Assembly: GCF_000281045.1 (NCBI RefSeq)
Contig: NW_008246074.1
Coordinates: 1,016,573-1,080,572 of the forward strand
Direction of reading: 5' to 3'
From: Saprolegnia diclina VS20
Taxonomy: Eukaryota; Oomycota; Saprolegniomycetes; Saprolegniales; Saprolegniaceae
DNA: 64,000 bases
Below are positions 10,358-22,214 of this stretch, in pieces. Within the stretch, counting starts at the first letter, position 1. Each line of letters starts with the position of its first letter. Under the pieces are notes generated by a model. The model was not told where the DNA came from and ran no database searches. It worked only from the letters and a program-made list of their open reading frames with translations. The position numbers and the translations under genes were made by a program.

Positions 10358-11791
10358 CTACACGCGCAGCATGGGCCAAGAAGACAAGGTGACAGCAGCG
10401 ACGTACCCAATGTCGGCCAGCGTCGTCGTCGCAGAAAACATCATGGCGTGCGCGAGCTCGCTCGTGAGCATGTCAATGACGTCCTCCACACCTTGTTGGC
10501 CCTATACCGAGCCATGAGCGACCGAATGCACCAAGAGGTGTTGTCGTACGCTGTGTGCCAAGCCCCAGAGCGTCGGGCGGCCGAGGAAGACGGCGCGGGC
10601 GCCAAGTGCCAGTGCCTACGCAAATATCAATGTATCAGCTTGATACAACGACGGCCAAGTCTCTTACCTTGAAGACATCAGTACCGCGGCGGACACCACC
10701 ATCCAGGTAGACTTCGGCGCGGCCTTGGACCGCCTCGACAATCGCGGGCAGCACTTCGATGGTCGCCGGCACCGTATCCAGTTGCCTACGAGCCCAATGT
10801 CAACATTCGCCGTCTTTGGACGAGAGCTGCATCTACCGGGCGCCGTGGTTGGAGACGAGGATGCCCTTGCAGCCCACGTCGCAGGCCATGACAGCGTCTT
10901 CGGGCGTGAGAATACCCTTGACGACGACGGGCAGCGTCGTGATGCTCTGAAGCCATGCGACGTCGTTCCACGTAATGTTGAGGTCAAAGAGCTCCTTCGT
11001 GTACTGCGAGAGCCCGACTTCGTTCATGCGGTGCGCGTGCTTGCCGTGCGTAAAGTTGGCCATCGTCAAGTGGCTGCCCATCAACATCAATCCCAGCGCT
11101 CTGCCACGATCGAGAGGTAGGGATACGTACTTGGGCAACGCAAAGTTGTTGCGGTGGTCGGGCTCGCGGGACCCCAAGATGGGCGTGTCGACCGTGAGCA
11201 CGAGCGCCTTGTAGCCAGCCTTCTCGGCGCGAACGACCAAGTCGCGCGTGAGCTCACGATCCTACATCCTCGCAACGTAAGCTTCATGGTCATGGAAGAG
11301 ATCCAATCTACCTTGAAGACGTAGAGCTGGTACCAGCGCAGGCCGTCACCGTTCGAGACTGCGACATCTTCGAGGCTCGTTGTGCTGATCGTGCTGAGCG
11401 TGTAGCACGTCTTCTTGGCAGCCGCGGCGGCCGAACTCGCGAGCTCGCCGTCCGGGTGGGCCATGCGCTGCATGGCACTGGGCGCGATGCAGACTGGCGT
11501 CGCAATCGGCGACCCGAGGAGCGTCGTCGATGTGTCAATGTTGCGCACGTCGCGGAGGACGCGCGGCATGAGCTTGAGGCGCGTGAAGGCGAGGCGGTTC
11601 TCCTTGAGCGTCACTACGCTCAAGCGTCATGAGCCCCATCATGTGGCTTGTGACGTATATGTCGTACCCATGTCGTCGGCGCCCGAGATGTAGTAGTCGA
11701 GCGTCTTCTTCGGGAGGTACGTGCGCGCGTACGTCTCAAACTCTTCGACGTTCAGCGGCGTCGCGTCAGCGCCAGGGACCACCGGTGCCAT
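10358..11791 (-). CDS. FMN-dependent alpha-hydroxyacid oxidase (glycolate/L-lactate oxidase family)
   Basis: Oxidises short 2-hydroxyacids such as glycolate or lactate, using FMN; family members act in peroxisomes or mitochondria. About 374 residues, close to the usual 370. Exons give in order: [26 protein letters not shown], the FMN-binding [50 protein letters not shown] (after removing an intron inside an otherwise open frame), [14 protein letters not shown], the active-site SNHGARQLDT (catalytic His and Arg present, split by an intron), [16 protein letters not shown] and [20 protein letters not shown]. An in-frame stop near 10520 is removed by a 47-nt intron, after which the protein ends [16 protein letters not shown]. 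No clear PTS1 signal is seen at the C-terminus (MLRV). Confidence 0.93.
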
Positions 11792-12884
11792 TATTGTCTT
11801 GTCGATTGCTGCTCAAAATGCAAACTGAGATTCCGAGTGCCATCGCAGCGCACCACGTGGAAATATATATTCTCACTTCTGTCTCAATCCAGCCTGGACA
11901 GTATCCGCGGTCGACAAGGCTGCCGTGACGTTGCAATACCCTTTGTTGCGTTTACTCGGTCGGAGCGGGCGCCAAAGGACGGACAGATGCAGACGCTGTT
12001 ACCCAAAAGAAGCGTCGCCTTTCTGAGCAGAATCGGCGGTTCGCGAAATCTAGGATCGGCCAACGAATGCTTCTTGGTCGCTGGGGTTCGCACGAGGTTC
12101 GACGCAACACGCTCTCAAGGTATAGCGTAGAATTGCGCTTGCACGCTGTGTAGGACTCGCGTAGGACTCGCGTAGGAAGGACGAGCGACGGTGCATCAAA
12201 GGTGAAAAGAAGGAGGATCCTTGCAGCCACGAGATGGACGTTGAAGTTGAAGAAGAAAGGACCTGATGGAACCAGGCTGCGTTGTCGTCATATCATAGAA
12301 ACGCACAACAGTCCGACCCATCGATGCATCGCGAACACTCGGCACGATAACAGCATGGTTGGCGACACCTCGCGGATCAAGCGCTTCTTCGTACACAGGG
12401 ACCTCGGTGATGGCCACGAGACCGAGTCTCGCATGCGTCCAAGCTTGTTGACCCAGCGACTGGAGCTGCATTAACCCAAGTACCGATGCCAATACCAATT
12501 CTATCCAAGCTTCGAAGCTTGTACGCGAGTACGCTTTGCATCGATATTCCCGCGCCTGGTCGGTTGCCCATCAGGCGCCATGTCCCAACTCAACCTGTGC
12601 GATATATTGAGACGATCTTGGGAATAGCGGCGGCGCCGAGGGGCGTTTGCTATCCGGCACATTCCGGATATGAAGGGAGCCCGGGGCACCATTCGTATTT
12701 AATGGGAATCCAGGATGTAATAGAATTAAAAGTTTATTCATATACAAATACCGAGTGAGATCTTTGAAAATGCAAAAAAGAGGGACCGGGGCACCGTATT
12801 TTTATGCAACGAAGTCAACGGGGGGCTTGAGCGCATGATAAGTGGCTGTGTAGTTCTTAGCATCTACGATCGGACCCAAGCAAC
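11792..12884. other. Divergent intergenic region; TAGGACTCGCG repeat and CCGGAT elements
   Basis: Lies between the divergent hydroxyacid oxidase and CCT5 starts. A short tandem of TAGGACTCGCG sits near 12150-12180. TATCCGGC at 12650 and TTCCGGATA at 12662-12670 lie about 215-235 nt before CCT5. The last 170 nt before CCT5 is AT-rich. I recognise no gene. Confidence 0.4.
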
Positions 12885-14592
12885 ATGTCGATGGTATTTG
12901 ACGAGTATGGCCGCCCCTTCATCATCTTGAGAGATCAAGAGAAGACGGAGCGCATCAAGGGTATCGACGCCATCAAGGTAGACGGCTGCATGGCATGGCC
13001 TCGAAGCTCATGCTGCTGACTGCGTAGAGCAACATCTTGGCGGCGCGCACGGTGACGAGCCTCCTCCGCACGTCGCTCGGCCCCAAGGGTACGCCCGCTT
13101 CGCCTGCGAATAAGGCTTATGACCATATTGGCTAGGCATGGACAAGATGCTCGTGAGCCAGGATGGCGACGTGACCATCTCGAACGACGGCGCGACGATC
13201 CTGCAGCAGATGCAGGTCGAGCACCGCGTTGCCCACTTGCTCGTCGAGCTCTCGCAGTCGCAGGACGACGAGATTGGCGACGGTACCACGGGCGTGGTCG
13301 TGCTCGCCGGCGCGCTCTTGGAGCAGGCCGAGAAGCTCCTCGCGCGTGGCCTCCACCCGATGCGCATTGCCGACGGCTTTGAGGAAGCGTGCGCGATTGC
13401 GGTCAAGCACCTCGAGTCGGTGAGCGACCGCATCGAGTTCTCCAAGGACAACACGACGCCGCTCATTGAGACGGCCATGACGACGCTCTCGAGCAAGATC
13501 ATCAACAAGTACAAGCGTCAAATGGCCGAGATTGCGGTCAGCGCCGTCACCAAAGTGTGCAACTGGGAGACGCGCGACGTCAACTTTGACTTGATCAAGA
13601 TGGAGGGCAAGCCCGGCGGTACCCTCGAGGAGACGCGCCTCATCAACGGTATCGTGGTCGACAAGGACTTTTCGCACCCGCAGATGGCCAAGGAAGTCCG
13701 CGACGCCAAGATGTGCATTCTCACGTGCCCGTTCGAGCCCCCGAAACCCAAGACGAAGCACAAGCTCGACATTACGACCGTCGAGGCGTACGAGGCCCTC
13801 TACTCGCAAGAGCAGGACTACTTCCGTACCATGATCAAGCAGGTCAAGGACTCGGGCGCCAACCTCGTCATTTGCCAATGGGGCTTTGACGACGAAGCCA
13901 ACCATTTGCTCCTTCAAAACGAACTCCCGGCCGTGCGCTGGGTGGGCGGTGTCGAGCTCGAGCTCATTGCGATCGCGACCGGCGGCCGTATCGTGCCGCG
14001 CTTCTCGGAGCTCACGGCCGACAAGCTCGGCCACGCCGGCGTCGTCCGCGAAATGGCCTTTGGCACGACCAAGGAACGCATGCTCATCATTGAAGACTGC
14101 GCCAAGTCGGACGCGATCACGGTGCTCGTCCGCGGCGGCAACAAGATGATTGTCGAAGAGGCCAAGCGCGCGCTCCATGACGCCATGTGCGTCACGCGCA
14201 ACCTCATCAAGAACAACCGCGTGGTCTACGGCGGTGGCTCGGCCGAGATTACGTGCGCGATTGCGATCCGCGAGCACGCCAACAAGACGACGGGCATTGA
14301 GCAGTACGCGATCCGCGGCTTTGCCGAAGCGCTCGAGGACATCCCGATGGCGCTCGCAGAGAACGCGGGCCTGAGCCCGATCGACTCGCTCTCGGCCGTC
14401 CGCGCCAAGCAGCTCAGCGAGAAGAACCCGCGCCTCGGCATTGACTGCAACGCGACGGGCACGTATGATATGAAGGACCAGCACGTGTTTGAGACGCTGA
14501 TCGGGAAGCAGCAGCAGCTGCAGCTCGCGACGCAGGTCGTGCGCATGATCCTCAAGATTGACGACGTCATGCTGGAGGGCACGTACGCTTAG
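12885..14592 (+). CDS. CCT5: T-complex protein 1 subunit epsilon (chaperonin CCT5)
   Basis: Subunit of the cytosolic TRiC/CCT double-ring chaperonin that folds actin, tubulin and other proteins. 536 residues in three exons (12885-12977, 13028-13088, 13136-14592). The start [18 protein letters not shown] matches the epsilon-specific N-terminus. The ATP-binding and catalytic blocks are [25 protein letters not shown] and [16 protein letters not shown]. Epsilon-diagnostic stretches include [32 protein letters not shown] and [19 protein letters not shown]. The C-terminus ends [15 protein letters not shown]. Introns are 50 and 47 nt. Length and sequence are fully canonical. Confidence 0.97.
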
Positions 14593-14956
14593 ATTTTGGT
14601 TAGTTAAAGTAAAAAGAGAGTTCATCAGCAGCCTCTATTGTGTCGTAGCTGCGCCCGGCGACGCGTGCGAAGCGGCGATCGGCGATCGGTGAAGCGTCGT
14701 GCCTCTCTGCCCGCTCGTGGCGCAAGAGGCAAGTTAGCCCCGCAATGTCAGGTATACAAGATCTGTCATGTGCTGAGGTCACCAGCGGTAGTGGGCTCCG
14801 AGCCCGTGGCCGTCGCCGGTGGCCTGCGATGGGCGCGCCTGCCATGGGCAGTGTACCATGCCAGGTACCATGCCATGCTCAGGATGCTGTTGCCAAAACA
14901 TCCGGATAGCAGTGGCGATGTATCCGTACAACCACATCCCGACGGCCCGAACGAGC
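14593..14956. other. Intergenic between CCT5 and the C3HC zinc-finger gene
   Basis: No gene is recognised. The right part contains repeated CCATG-rich sequence and the CCGGAT element described separately. An open frame runs in from 14819 in phase with the next gene, but the first domain residues start later. Confidence 0.4.
14900..14908. promoter_or_regulatory. ATCCGGATA element upstream of the C3HC zinc-finger gene
   Basis: ATCCGGATA lies 49-57 nt before the start codon chosen at 14957. A partial TATCCG copy follows at 14921-14926. Confidence 0.5.
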
Positions 14957-16193
14957 ATGGCACTGGAGGAAGCCGTCGACCAAGCCTTGGCGCTCTGGAA
15001 GAAGGCGACGGCGCCGGCGAAAGGAAGCCGCGCAGGCGCGCCGTCGCAGCCGCTGCGGCAGGACGAGCCCGGTGTCGCCAAGTGCCGGCCAAACAACTGG
15101 GCCGACTTCCAGCACCGCGTCGCGTCCTTCTCGACGCTGCATTGGTTTGCCAAGCCATTAGAGCTCGACTTGCTCGTGTGCGCCCAGCACGGCTGGGTCA
15201 ACGACGGTCCCGACGTCTTGCAGTGCGAGTGCTGCCATGCGCGCTTAAATTGCCGCATCGACGAGCGGCTGAGCCCCGAGGTACCATCGATATGCTGCTC
15301 GATGCTCGTTCATCATGCATGCACAGGGCGCGCACAAGGTTGCGCTGGGCCTGCACGAGCGCTTGACGTCGTTTCACTTGAGCACGTGTCCGTGGCGGGG
15401 CAACCCATCGCCCGCGTCGTTTTGCCACGTACACACAAGACAAGCCTTGCTCGCCTCTCATGCTTCTGTAGCTGCATTTCTGGAGCGCCGACGAAGCGCT
15501 CGAGAGCGTACGCAAAGCCATTGCTACCATGTGCACCGAACTGCGAGCAGTGTCGCATCTCGGGCCCGTCGACGTCGATGCCGCCTTCCTCGACCTGCTC
15601 CGCACCCGCGCCAACGTGTCGGAGGCCGACTGGCCCGCCTACTGCAAGGGCGTCGTCTCGGGCGTGCTGGACGACGATGCGGCGGACGTGCCAGCTCTGG
15701 AGGCCACGATCCTCGTCGGTCTCGCTGCCAGCGGTTGGAGTCTTCGCAGCCATGGTACCCCGGCTTCGACCGCTTACTAGCTAAGATCTTATTTACTCTA
15801 TGGATAGAGGCTGCGCTGCTCGCACACTGCACGTTTTGCAATCGGTCGGCGATCTTTTGCTCGACGCTCGACGACGCCTCGACCGAGCCCGCGTCCAAGC
15901 GCCACAAAGCGTTGGCCTTCCATCCGCTTGAAGCCCACCGATGGTATTGTCACCCTTCCGGCCTCGAGTGGCCACCTCACCTCATGTAGGTACTGCCCGT
16001 GGCAGCGCCAGATGCGCGAGGTGCCAGGGTGGATGCAGTGCGCCGACGCCTTGCGAGACCCGACCACGCCCTCGGCACGGACGTCGGCGCCGACGTTGAC
16101 ACAGGTAGCCACGCACTGTTTGCAGTACGAGGCTCACGCGCTACGTAGCCGGCTGACGTGCTCGCGGCCGTGCATGCCATCCTCGACTTTTAA
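14957..16193 (+). CDS. C3HC-type zinc-finger protein, ZC3HC1/NIPA-Rsm1 family
   Basis: Family members are nuclear-basket or F-box-like proteins (mammalian NIPA, yeast Pml39/Rsm1). About 330 residues in six exons. The C3HC zinc finger reads CRPNNWADFQHRVASF, TLHWFAKPLELDLLVCAQHGWV, DVLQCECCHARL, then (next exon) HERLTSFHLSTCPWRGNPSPASFCH. A second, Rsm1-like zinc region is CTFCNRSAIF, FHPLEAHRWYCPWQ (His and Cys joined across an intron) and PGWMQCADAL. The protein ends ADVLAAVHAILDF. Intron joins are GAG|GGC near 15281, CAC|CTG near 15427, G|AG near 15757, TG|G near 15942, and CAG|CCG near 16104. The start MALEEAVDQALALWKK is preferred over an in-frame Met 46 codons upstream, because the domain and a promoter-like element fit it. 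Confidence 0.87.
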
Positions 16194-16252
16194 TGCTGTC
16201 GAATAGATAAGTGGGTTATGAGACTGCGTTGGACGGACTACGTAAGTGCGTC

Positions 16253-16501
16253 TTAGAGCCGCTTGACGTACGGCGACGCGGTCGTGACGGGCGTCTCGGA
16301 CGCGTTGTAGTACTTTTGGTTCTCGAGGTACGCGTCCCAATGAGCGCGGTATCGCTGCCGCCGCCGGTGCGCGTGCGCTTGGAAGTCGTCGACGGCCGCT
16401 ACTGGCAGCGACTCGCTGGTCTCCATCTCGGGCGCGACGCGGCGACGCTTCTGGCGCGGGCGAACCTCTTCCACATGCGGCGCCGACCGGAGCGGAGCCA
16501 T
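16253..16501 (-). CDS. Small basic hypothetical protein (82 residues)
   Basis: Single-exon frame starting MAPLRSAPHVEEVRPRQKRRR and ending TTASPYVKRL. It has a basic nuclear-signal-like patch near residues 16-21 and a His/Arg-rich middle. No family is recognised. Support as a gene comes from the GC-rich codon use and from two CCGGAT elements 48-73 nt upstream. It ends 59 nt from the convergent zinc-finger gene. Confidence 0.45.
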   Translation of the reverse strand: MAPLRSAPHVEEVRPRQKRRRVAPEMETSESLPVAAVDDFQAHAHRRRQRYRAHWDAYLENQKYYNASETPVTTASPYVKRL

Positions 16502-16923
16502 CCTGCGCGACCAATTTCAATGTGAGCAGCAGGATGGGAGCGAGATCCTCCGGATAGTGTATTCGTATCCGGATGATCCACGGGCTTCTGAAAGTTGGCG
16601 CAGGAAAAAGCGCGGGAAAGCGCGTCGGGTTGTGAGTACTAGGGCCATGACCGCCATCGTCGACCTGGACATAGGGACATACTAGACCCTTCGACTAATA
16701 TACCAGTAGCTCCTAGACGATTTATCTTAGTGTAGTACGGCAATACGAAGATGAATGCCATAGTCCTCGCCGAGCACCGACCGGCACTTGTACACTGGAT
16801 AGCAGCCGCCGCAGAAGCATGCTACGTCGCAGTCGCCGACCGAACGCGACCTGCTGCGACAGTACAATATGCAAACAGCCAAGATGCCTCAAGATTCGGT
16901 CTTAATGCATGCGATACGCAGCG
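16502..16923. other. Intergenic; AT-rich, no gene recognised
   Basis: Apart from the promoter-like elements at 16549-16574, the stretch is AT-rich with repeated TAGTAC/CTAGTA words and has no coding signal. Confidence 0.4.
16549..16574. promoter_or_regulatory. Two CCGGAT elements upstream of the 82-residue ORF
   Basis: TCCGGATA at 16549-16556 and ATCCGGAT at 16567-16574 lie 48-73 nt upstream (minus-strand sense) of the start codon at 16501. Confidence 0.5.
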
Positions 16924-19765
16924 CTACTTGTTGGTGTTGTTGACCGAGATGATCGAGCGCGCCGTGAGCGTGTGGTCGGAGCGCGCTTCGGAGCGCGCAA
17001 TGTCGCTATGACGGCGCGACTGCACCGAGCCCCACGTCTCGTTGGACTGCAGCGAGCTGCGCGGCGAGAGCGTCGAGTATGTGTCCATCTCGGAGATGCT
17101 CTGGCCTGCGATCTCGAGCAAGTCGAGGAGCTCGGCGCCGTACGGTTCGTAGCCCGGGATCGGGTACTGGAAGCCACCGCGAAAGTTGAACCGGACGCGC
17201 GCGATCGGGTCCTTGCTCGAGAAGAGCGTGACGGCTGGAAAGAGCGCGTAGTGCGTGCTGTGGAGCCGCAGCGGCTGCTGCACCTCGCCCCGCTTCTTGA
17301 GCGGCGACGCGCTCCCGTCGGATACGACAGGGATCACGAGCTGTCCGTTCAAGTAAAACTCGACGAACGGCTCGACCGCGTCTTGGTCGATCGTACACGC
17401 GACGACGTCACCGCTGCTAAACGTTGGCACACCGCTGTACTGTTTGCCATTGCAATAGAGAACACCCATGCCGTCGCCCATCAAGCCCGCATGCGACTGC
17501 CAGAGAATGCCAAAGCTGTTGCCGTCGTCGCCTGGCGTCAGTCCCGGAAAGACGACCCCTAGCCTCCATAGTTGCATCAATACTCTTGGGCAAAGACGAA
17601 GGATGCACCGTAGCCGTTGAGTTCGCCGAACCGCGTCATTTCGCCGCGCGGCGACTCGGGGGCTTCGTGGGTCTGTCGCCACACGTCTTCGGACGGGGCC
17701 CACTGCAGCACGCTGCGAGGGACTTCCCACCCAATCGCAATGCTGGCGCCAACCGGATCCATGGCTTCAATACACACCTAGGACATTGACTAAGAAGACG
17801 CAACATATGACATCGTACCTCAAACATCCACCGGCCAAACTCCCCCGCACAGCGCTGCTTGGTGCCGATCGCCGAGCAGTACCGGTTCGACGACTCGAGC
17901 TCCACGAGCAAGTCGTCTTCGGCCAAACTCAAGTGGTCGCTCAAGAGCGCGGGGTTGATTTTCACATGGCTAAACTCGCGCCGGCGCTGGAGCTCTTTCG
18001 TGAGAATGTGCGGATAGCCCTTACAGAGTTCGCCGAGCGCCGACACTTCCTTTGACGGGTTGGACGATGCGTCGCCGACAAACTTTTCAAACGCATACTG
18101 CATGACGTCCCGAAGCGCTTCGTTCGGCAAGCTCTAGCCACAGACATATATCAACTTGATACATTACGAGATCTCAAAAGGACTTCGAGCGCTTTAGTGA
18201 GCGAAATCAGCCGCGTGTGAATCTCGCGCCGGAGCATCTCGTGGTAGACAAACTGTGCGCCGTACACCGTGTTGATTTCCGCCGCGTCGCTGTCGGGCAA
18301 GTGCTGCAGCAGCACGAGCAACGTCGTCTCGGCCAAGAGCGGGCTCGTGAGCTCCCGCCGCGTGCAAAACTGCTGGAACCGACGCGGCTCGGTAAGGTAC
18401 CGAACACACGCATTCAGTAGCTTCTTGCAGGCCAAATCTTGCGCCAGCAGCAGCAGCTACAATTGCTGAGCCATACCGGGCAACACATCGACACGTACTT
18501 GAAGAAGAAACTCGCTCGCACCAAAGATCGCGTCCACTTGCTGGAGATTGACGGCCATAACATGCTCGAGCTGTGCCAGCGTCGTCTGCGTCGAGTCGCG
18601 GTGCATCGCGAGCGCTTTTAGACGCTCGACTTCAATGCGGACAAAGAGCGACTCGCGCTGCGCCGAGTACTTGGCCGAAATCCGCGCTGTTTCATTGGCG
18701 ACTGTCGCCGCGTGCATGGCGTGGACCGACTGCAAGTCGTGCTGCAGCGCTTGGTCGAGGAACGTGCGCGTGTGCGCGACTTCCTTGTTCTTGGCATTTT
18801 CGAGCACGTCGCCGTACCGCTTCATCTCAATCTCAAAAATCTGGTTGATTTCGTCGCTGCTGAGTTTGTTGGTCTTTTGAAACTTGTCGTACTCGTCCAC
18901 CAAAGTCAAGCGGCGCTCGACCACGTCTTGGTCCTTCGCAAAAAGGACCTACCGGCCAAGTGCGATAGTTCAACCGGTCCTGATGGCGATAGACAATATG
19001 TACCATGCGATCAAACACAGGCGCGTCAAAGTGGTTGTGCAACAGAATGTTGTCGTACGCCGGCACGTCGTCGGTCAACACAATCTTCTCCCGCGACGTG
19101 CCCGTGCGCGGCACATACGTCAGCGCTTGGTGCCGCGGCGGCGTGCTGCCGGTCGCTTGCGCGAGGAAGCCATCAATGACGCTCGAGACGCCGCGGAGTA
19201 GATGCTTTGGCACTTCGCGCACGTACTAATATGTCCATATACAAGATGCCAACGTTGCCATACCACGATCGCGTACCGGCGTCATCGACCGACCCGACAC
19301 TTCAATGCGGATCGTGTCCATATTGGCCACCATATCGTCGTCCATCTCCATCTCAAGGCGCAGTGTCGGATGCAGTGCGGTCTCGAGGCGCTCCGAGAGG
19401 TCGACGCACGGCGCGTACGTCGGGTCGAGCGCCTCGACGGGGCTCGCAGCCGCAAGGAGCGACTTGAGGTACACGCGCAGAATGCCCCTATTGGTGGCCA
19501 GCGTCGTGAGCTGGCGAAAGCGCTTGTCGAGCTGCGCCATGGACCGCTCGACGCCAAACTTGTGCCCAAAGCCGCGCTGGTACTCGACATCGGTCGCAAA
19601 TGGCTTGGGCGCGAAGCAGTTGTAGTGCAAGACAAAGAGGTCTTGGTCGACGGTGAAGAACGGGTCCGTCCACGACGTGCGCGGTGTCTCGACGATCGAG
19701 CCTTCGCGAATGTCGAGCTTGGCCGGCTCCATGTACAGTCGTCGCACGCCTGCGATGGCCGTCAT
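16924..19765 (-). CDS. SPRY-domain protein with coiled-coil middle
   Basis: A large protein of about 840 residues in seven exons. The N-terminal part starts MTAIAGVRRLYMEPAKLDIREGS and has no recognised domain. The middle is a predicted helical/coiled-coil stretch (VVERRLTLVDEYDKFQKTNK to LAQLEHVMAVNLQQ). The C-terminal SPRY/B30.2-like domain contains VPRSVLQWAPSEDVW, YGVVFPGLTPGDDGNSFGIL, GVLYCNGKQYSG, DQDAVEPFVEFYLNGQLV, ALFPAVTLFSSKDPIARVRFNF and FQYPIPGYEPYGAELL. SPRY domains bind partner proteins; the partner is not evident here. Joins include MTP|YVREVPKHLL, FDRM|VLFAKDQDVV, EFLLQ|LLLLAQDLACKK, KALE|SLPNEALRDVM, RWMFE|VCIEAMDPVG and NGYG|VVFPG. The start codon is only 56 nt from the divergent coiled-coil gene. 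Confidence 0.8.
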
Positions 19766-19821
19766 CGCCAGCTAAAAACACACAAGAACCGGTTTCGCTT
19801 CCATTTTCACGACCGCGGACG

Positions 19822-21247
19822 ATGGACAAGGTCATCGCGCCGCTCTGTTGGATCTCATTGTGTGGGCGTAGACACCGTCGACCGATGTCTTTGGCAAGGA
19901 TACCTTTTTGACATCGCTTCGCGACGGCGACGACAAGCGCCGATCCGGCGCCTACTCGCCCAAAGGGTAGAGAGACTCCGACGGGTGTTCAATGTCGCGA
20001 CGTGCGTGGTGTAGCATGGTCAGTGTGCGCGAGCGCTACGCCCAGCTGCACGACGTCGTTGGGTCGCTCTCGGAGAAGATCACGGCGGTGCTGGTCCGCC
20101 AAGAGAAGGACTTTCTCGCTGCGTACCGCGCCCACATGTACAACGTACAGAAGGAGCTCCACGATACAAAGGAAAAGGTTACGCGCAACGAGACGATTGA
20201 GAACAAGTCGGAGAAGATCAAGCTCCTCGAAGAAGAGCGCGACTGGTGCGAAGTGCACGACGCACAGTTGATCGACATCGTACGGGTTAGGTATCGAAAA
20301 GAAGCGCTGCGCCTCGATGCGTTTACGACCAACATGAAGAAGGACCTCAAGCACATGAAGGAGAAGCTCGAGTCGATCGAAGAGGACCGCGACTGGCTCG
20401 AGAAGCAACTAAAAGCGTCGAAGAAACAAAACAAACTCCTTCGCGCCGGTGGGCCACTCCTATGGGTGTCAGGTCGAGATACGATGCGTCGATAGAGCTC
20501 GAGATCCGCCTCGCCAACCTCTCGACGCAACAGAGCGACAGGACGCTCTTTGAACGTCCATCGTCCCCCGCAGAAGACGCCAACGACGGGTTCGCACATG
20601 AGTACGGCGTTCGTTGCCTGAGCAGACATGTAGGCGCGCACTCGGAGACATGCAGCTGCCGCTCGCCGTCGTCGAGCGCGAAGAGAATTTTCGAAAGCAA
20701 ATTCGCCAACTCAAGCGTGAGCTGCAACAGTCCAAGCGCGATGTCAACCGCCTTCGGTCGGACAACAGCAAGCACGATGCCAACCAGCTCGAAGCCTTCT
20801 TCCTCTTGAGCATCGAAGCGGTCAAGCGGGACATGGTGCGGCGCAAGACCCAGGGGCGCGAACCCAAGTCGACGCGGGCAATCGCACCGCTCAAGACCGA
20901 GACCACCACAGGTACGCCGCCATCCATTGCCCATGGATTCAAGCACGGCTAGACTACGACCCGGAGCTCAAGGACTTTACATCGGCCGACCGCGTCCGTG
21001 TCATTGAGCGCCTCCTCGCCCACGACGAAGTACTCTCGATCCTGTACGACAATTTGTTTCCAGAGCACAAACCCGAGAGCGACGTATGCAATGACGCACG
21101 GCTGTCGTCTCAGGAAATTTACTGTAGGAGGGCAAGCAGCGCGAAATACGAACCCCGCCTGTGGGCAGCGCCGTGGCGGCCGTGCGGGACGGCGGCGGGC
21201 TGCCGCTCGACGAGTCTACCTTGGCGTACCTCAAGCTAAAAAAATAA
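19822..21247 (+). CDS. Coiled-coil protein, unknown function
   Basis: About 380 residues in six or seven exons. The first exon is only MDK. A 43-nt intron leads to TPSTDVFGKDTFLTSLRDG, then SPKG|MVSVRERYAQLHDVVGSL. Two long heptad-rich regions follow: HDTKEKVTRNETIENKSEKI through MKEKLESIEEDRDWLEKQL, and EENFRKQIRQLKRELQQSKR. After TTT|DYDPELKDFTSADRVRVIERL comes a short helical segment, and the protein ends STLAYLKLKK. No family is recognised; a cytoskeletal or centrosome/flagellar role would be guesswork. The tiny first exon makes the start less certain. A start inside the third exon (MVSVRERY) is the alternative. Confidence 0.7.
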
Positions 21248-21277
21248 CATATAAATAGACAATTCATCCCCCATCGT

Positions 21278-22147
21278 ATGACAAGCAGGAGGGCGAAGAT
21301 GAACGACGACGACAGCATCAACCAACTCCTTGCGCAAACACAGCGCTGTTCGTTCGACTGTCAATCACTGTTCAATGCACGTGTGGCCGCCATGGAGGCG
21401 CGCAATCAGGCCACGACAGCCCTCGTCAAGCCCCCGCAGAGTAGTAGCACCACGATCGGTGCCCCCGACTTCCGCACCCGGTTTCGCACGCCAACGCAGT
21501 ACGACCTCAAGGTCGAGTCGGCCAAGAAAAGCGTCACGTCCAATGAGCTCTACCGCCCACCGAGGTCATCGCTGCTGGTAGAGTCTACATGTCCTTATAC
21601 GGTGCCTAGTCTGCACACGTTCCGGGATGAGAACGGTAATAGCAACGTTGGGGAGCGTGAGTTTACGGCCAAATTTGCGCTGCCCGACAACCAAGACATG
21701 CGGCGGCACATTGCGGCCGACCAGGTTGGTGCTGGCATCACCGCCGCGCTGACGTCTCTGGCTAGGAAGGATTTCTCACCGGCACGTCGATCAAGGCGGT
21801 CGTGTGCGATCGCTACTTGCCCCGCGGCCAAGACGTAATTGCATTTCGCTTTTTCAGTTGCGCTGGACGACGCGCGTAGGAGTTTCGGCTGCAGCTGCCG
21901 CACACCAACAGCAAGACGGGCAACCTTAATTTGCGACTGCACGTCACGCTGGATCAGGCAGACATGTTCTCGGGGCGGTCGCAGCACGCCTACCGGTCCG
22001 AAGGGCCCGTGGTAGGACGTCTCTATCGCTTTTTGAGGTCAACCAAATCGGTAGGACCCGCGCTTTGTGCTCGAATTTTCGCCGTCCGGTGTCGGCCAAA
22101 GCTGCGTCGACATTGGTACCCACCAACGACCTGGCAAAAATGCCTAA
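21278..22147 (+). CDS. Conserved-looking hypothetical protein
   Basis: About 220 residues in five exons, with GT..TAG introns after YRPP (joined to SLHTFRDENGN), HIAADQ (to EGFLTGTSIKAVVCDRY), RGQD (to EFRLQLPHTNSKTGNLNLRL) and SEGPV (to DPRFVLEFSPSGVGQSC). The alternating hydrophobic pattern of the second half suggests a beta-rich domain. I do not recognise the family. The start could be MTSRRAKMNDDD (21278) or the second Met at 21299. It begins only 30 nt after the stop of the preceding gene on the same strand. Confidence 0.6.
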
Positions 22148-22214
22148 CGGCACAAGCCATTGCATCCAACGATTCATCACTCTACGTCGAATGAATCATG
22201 ATGACATATCTACT

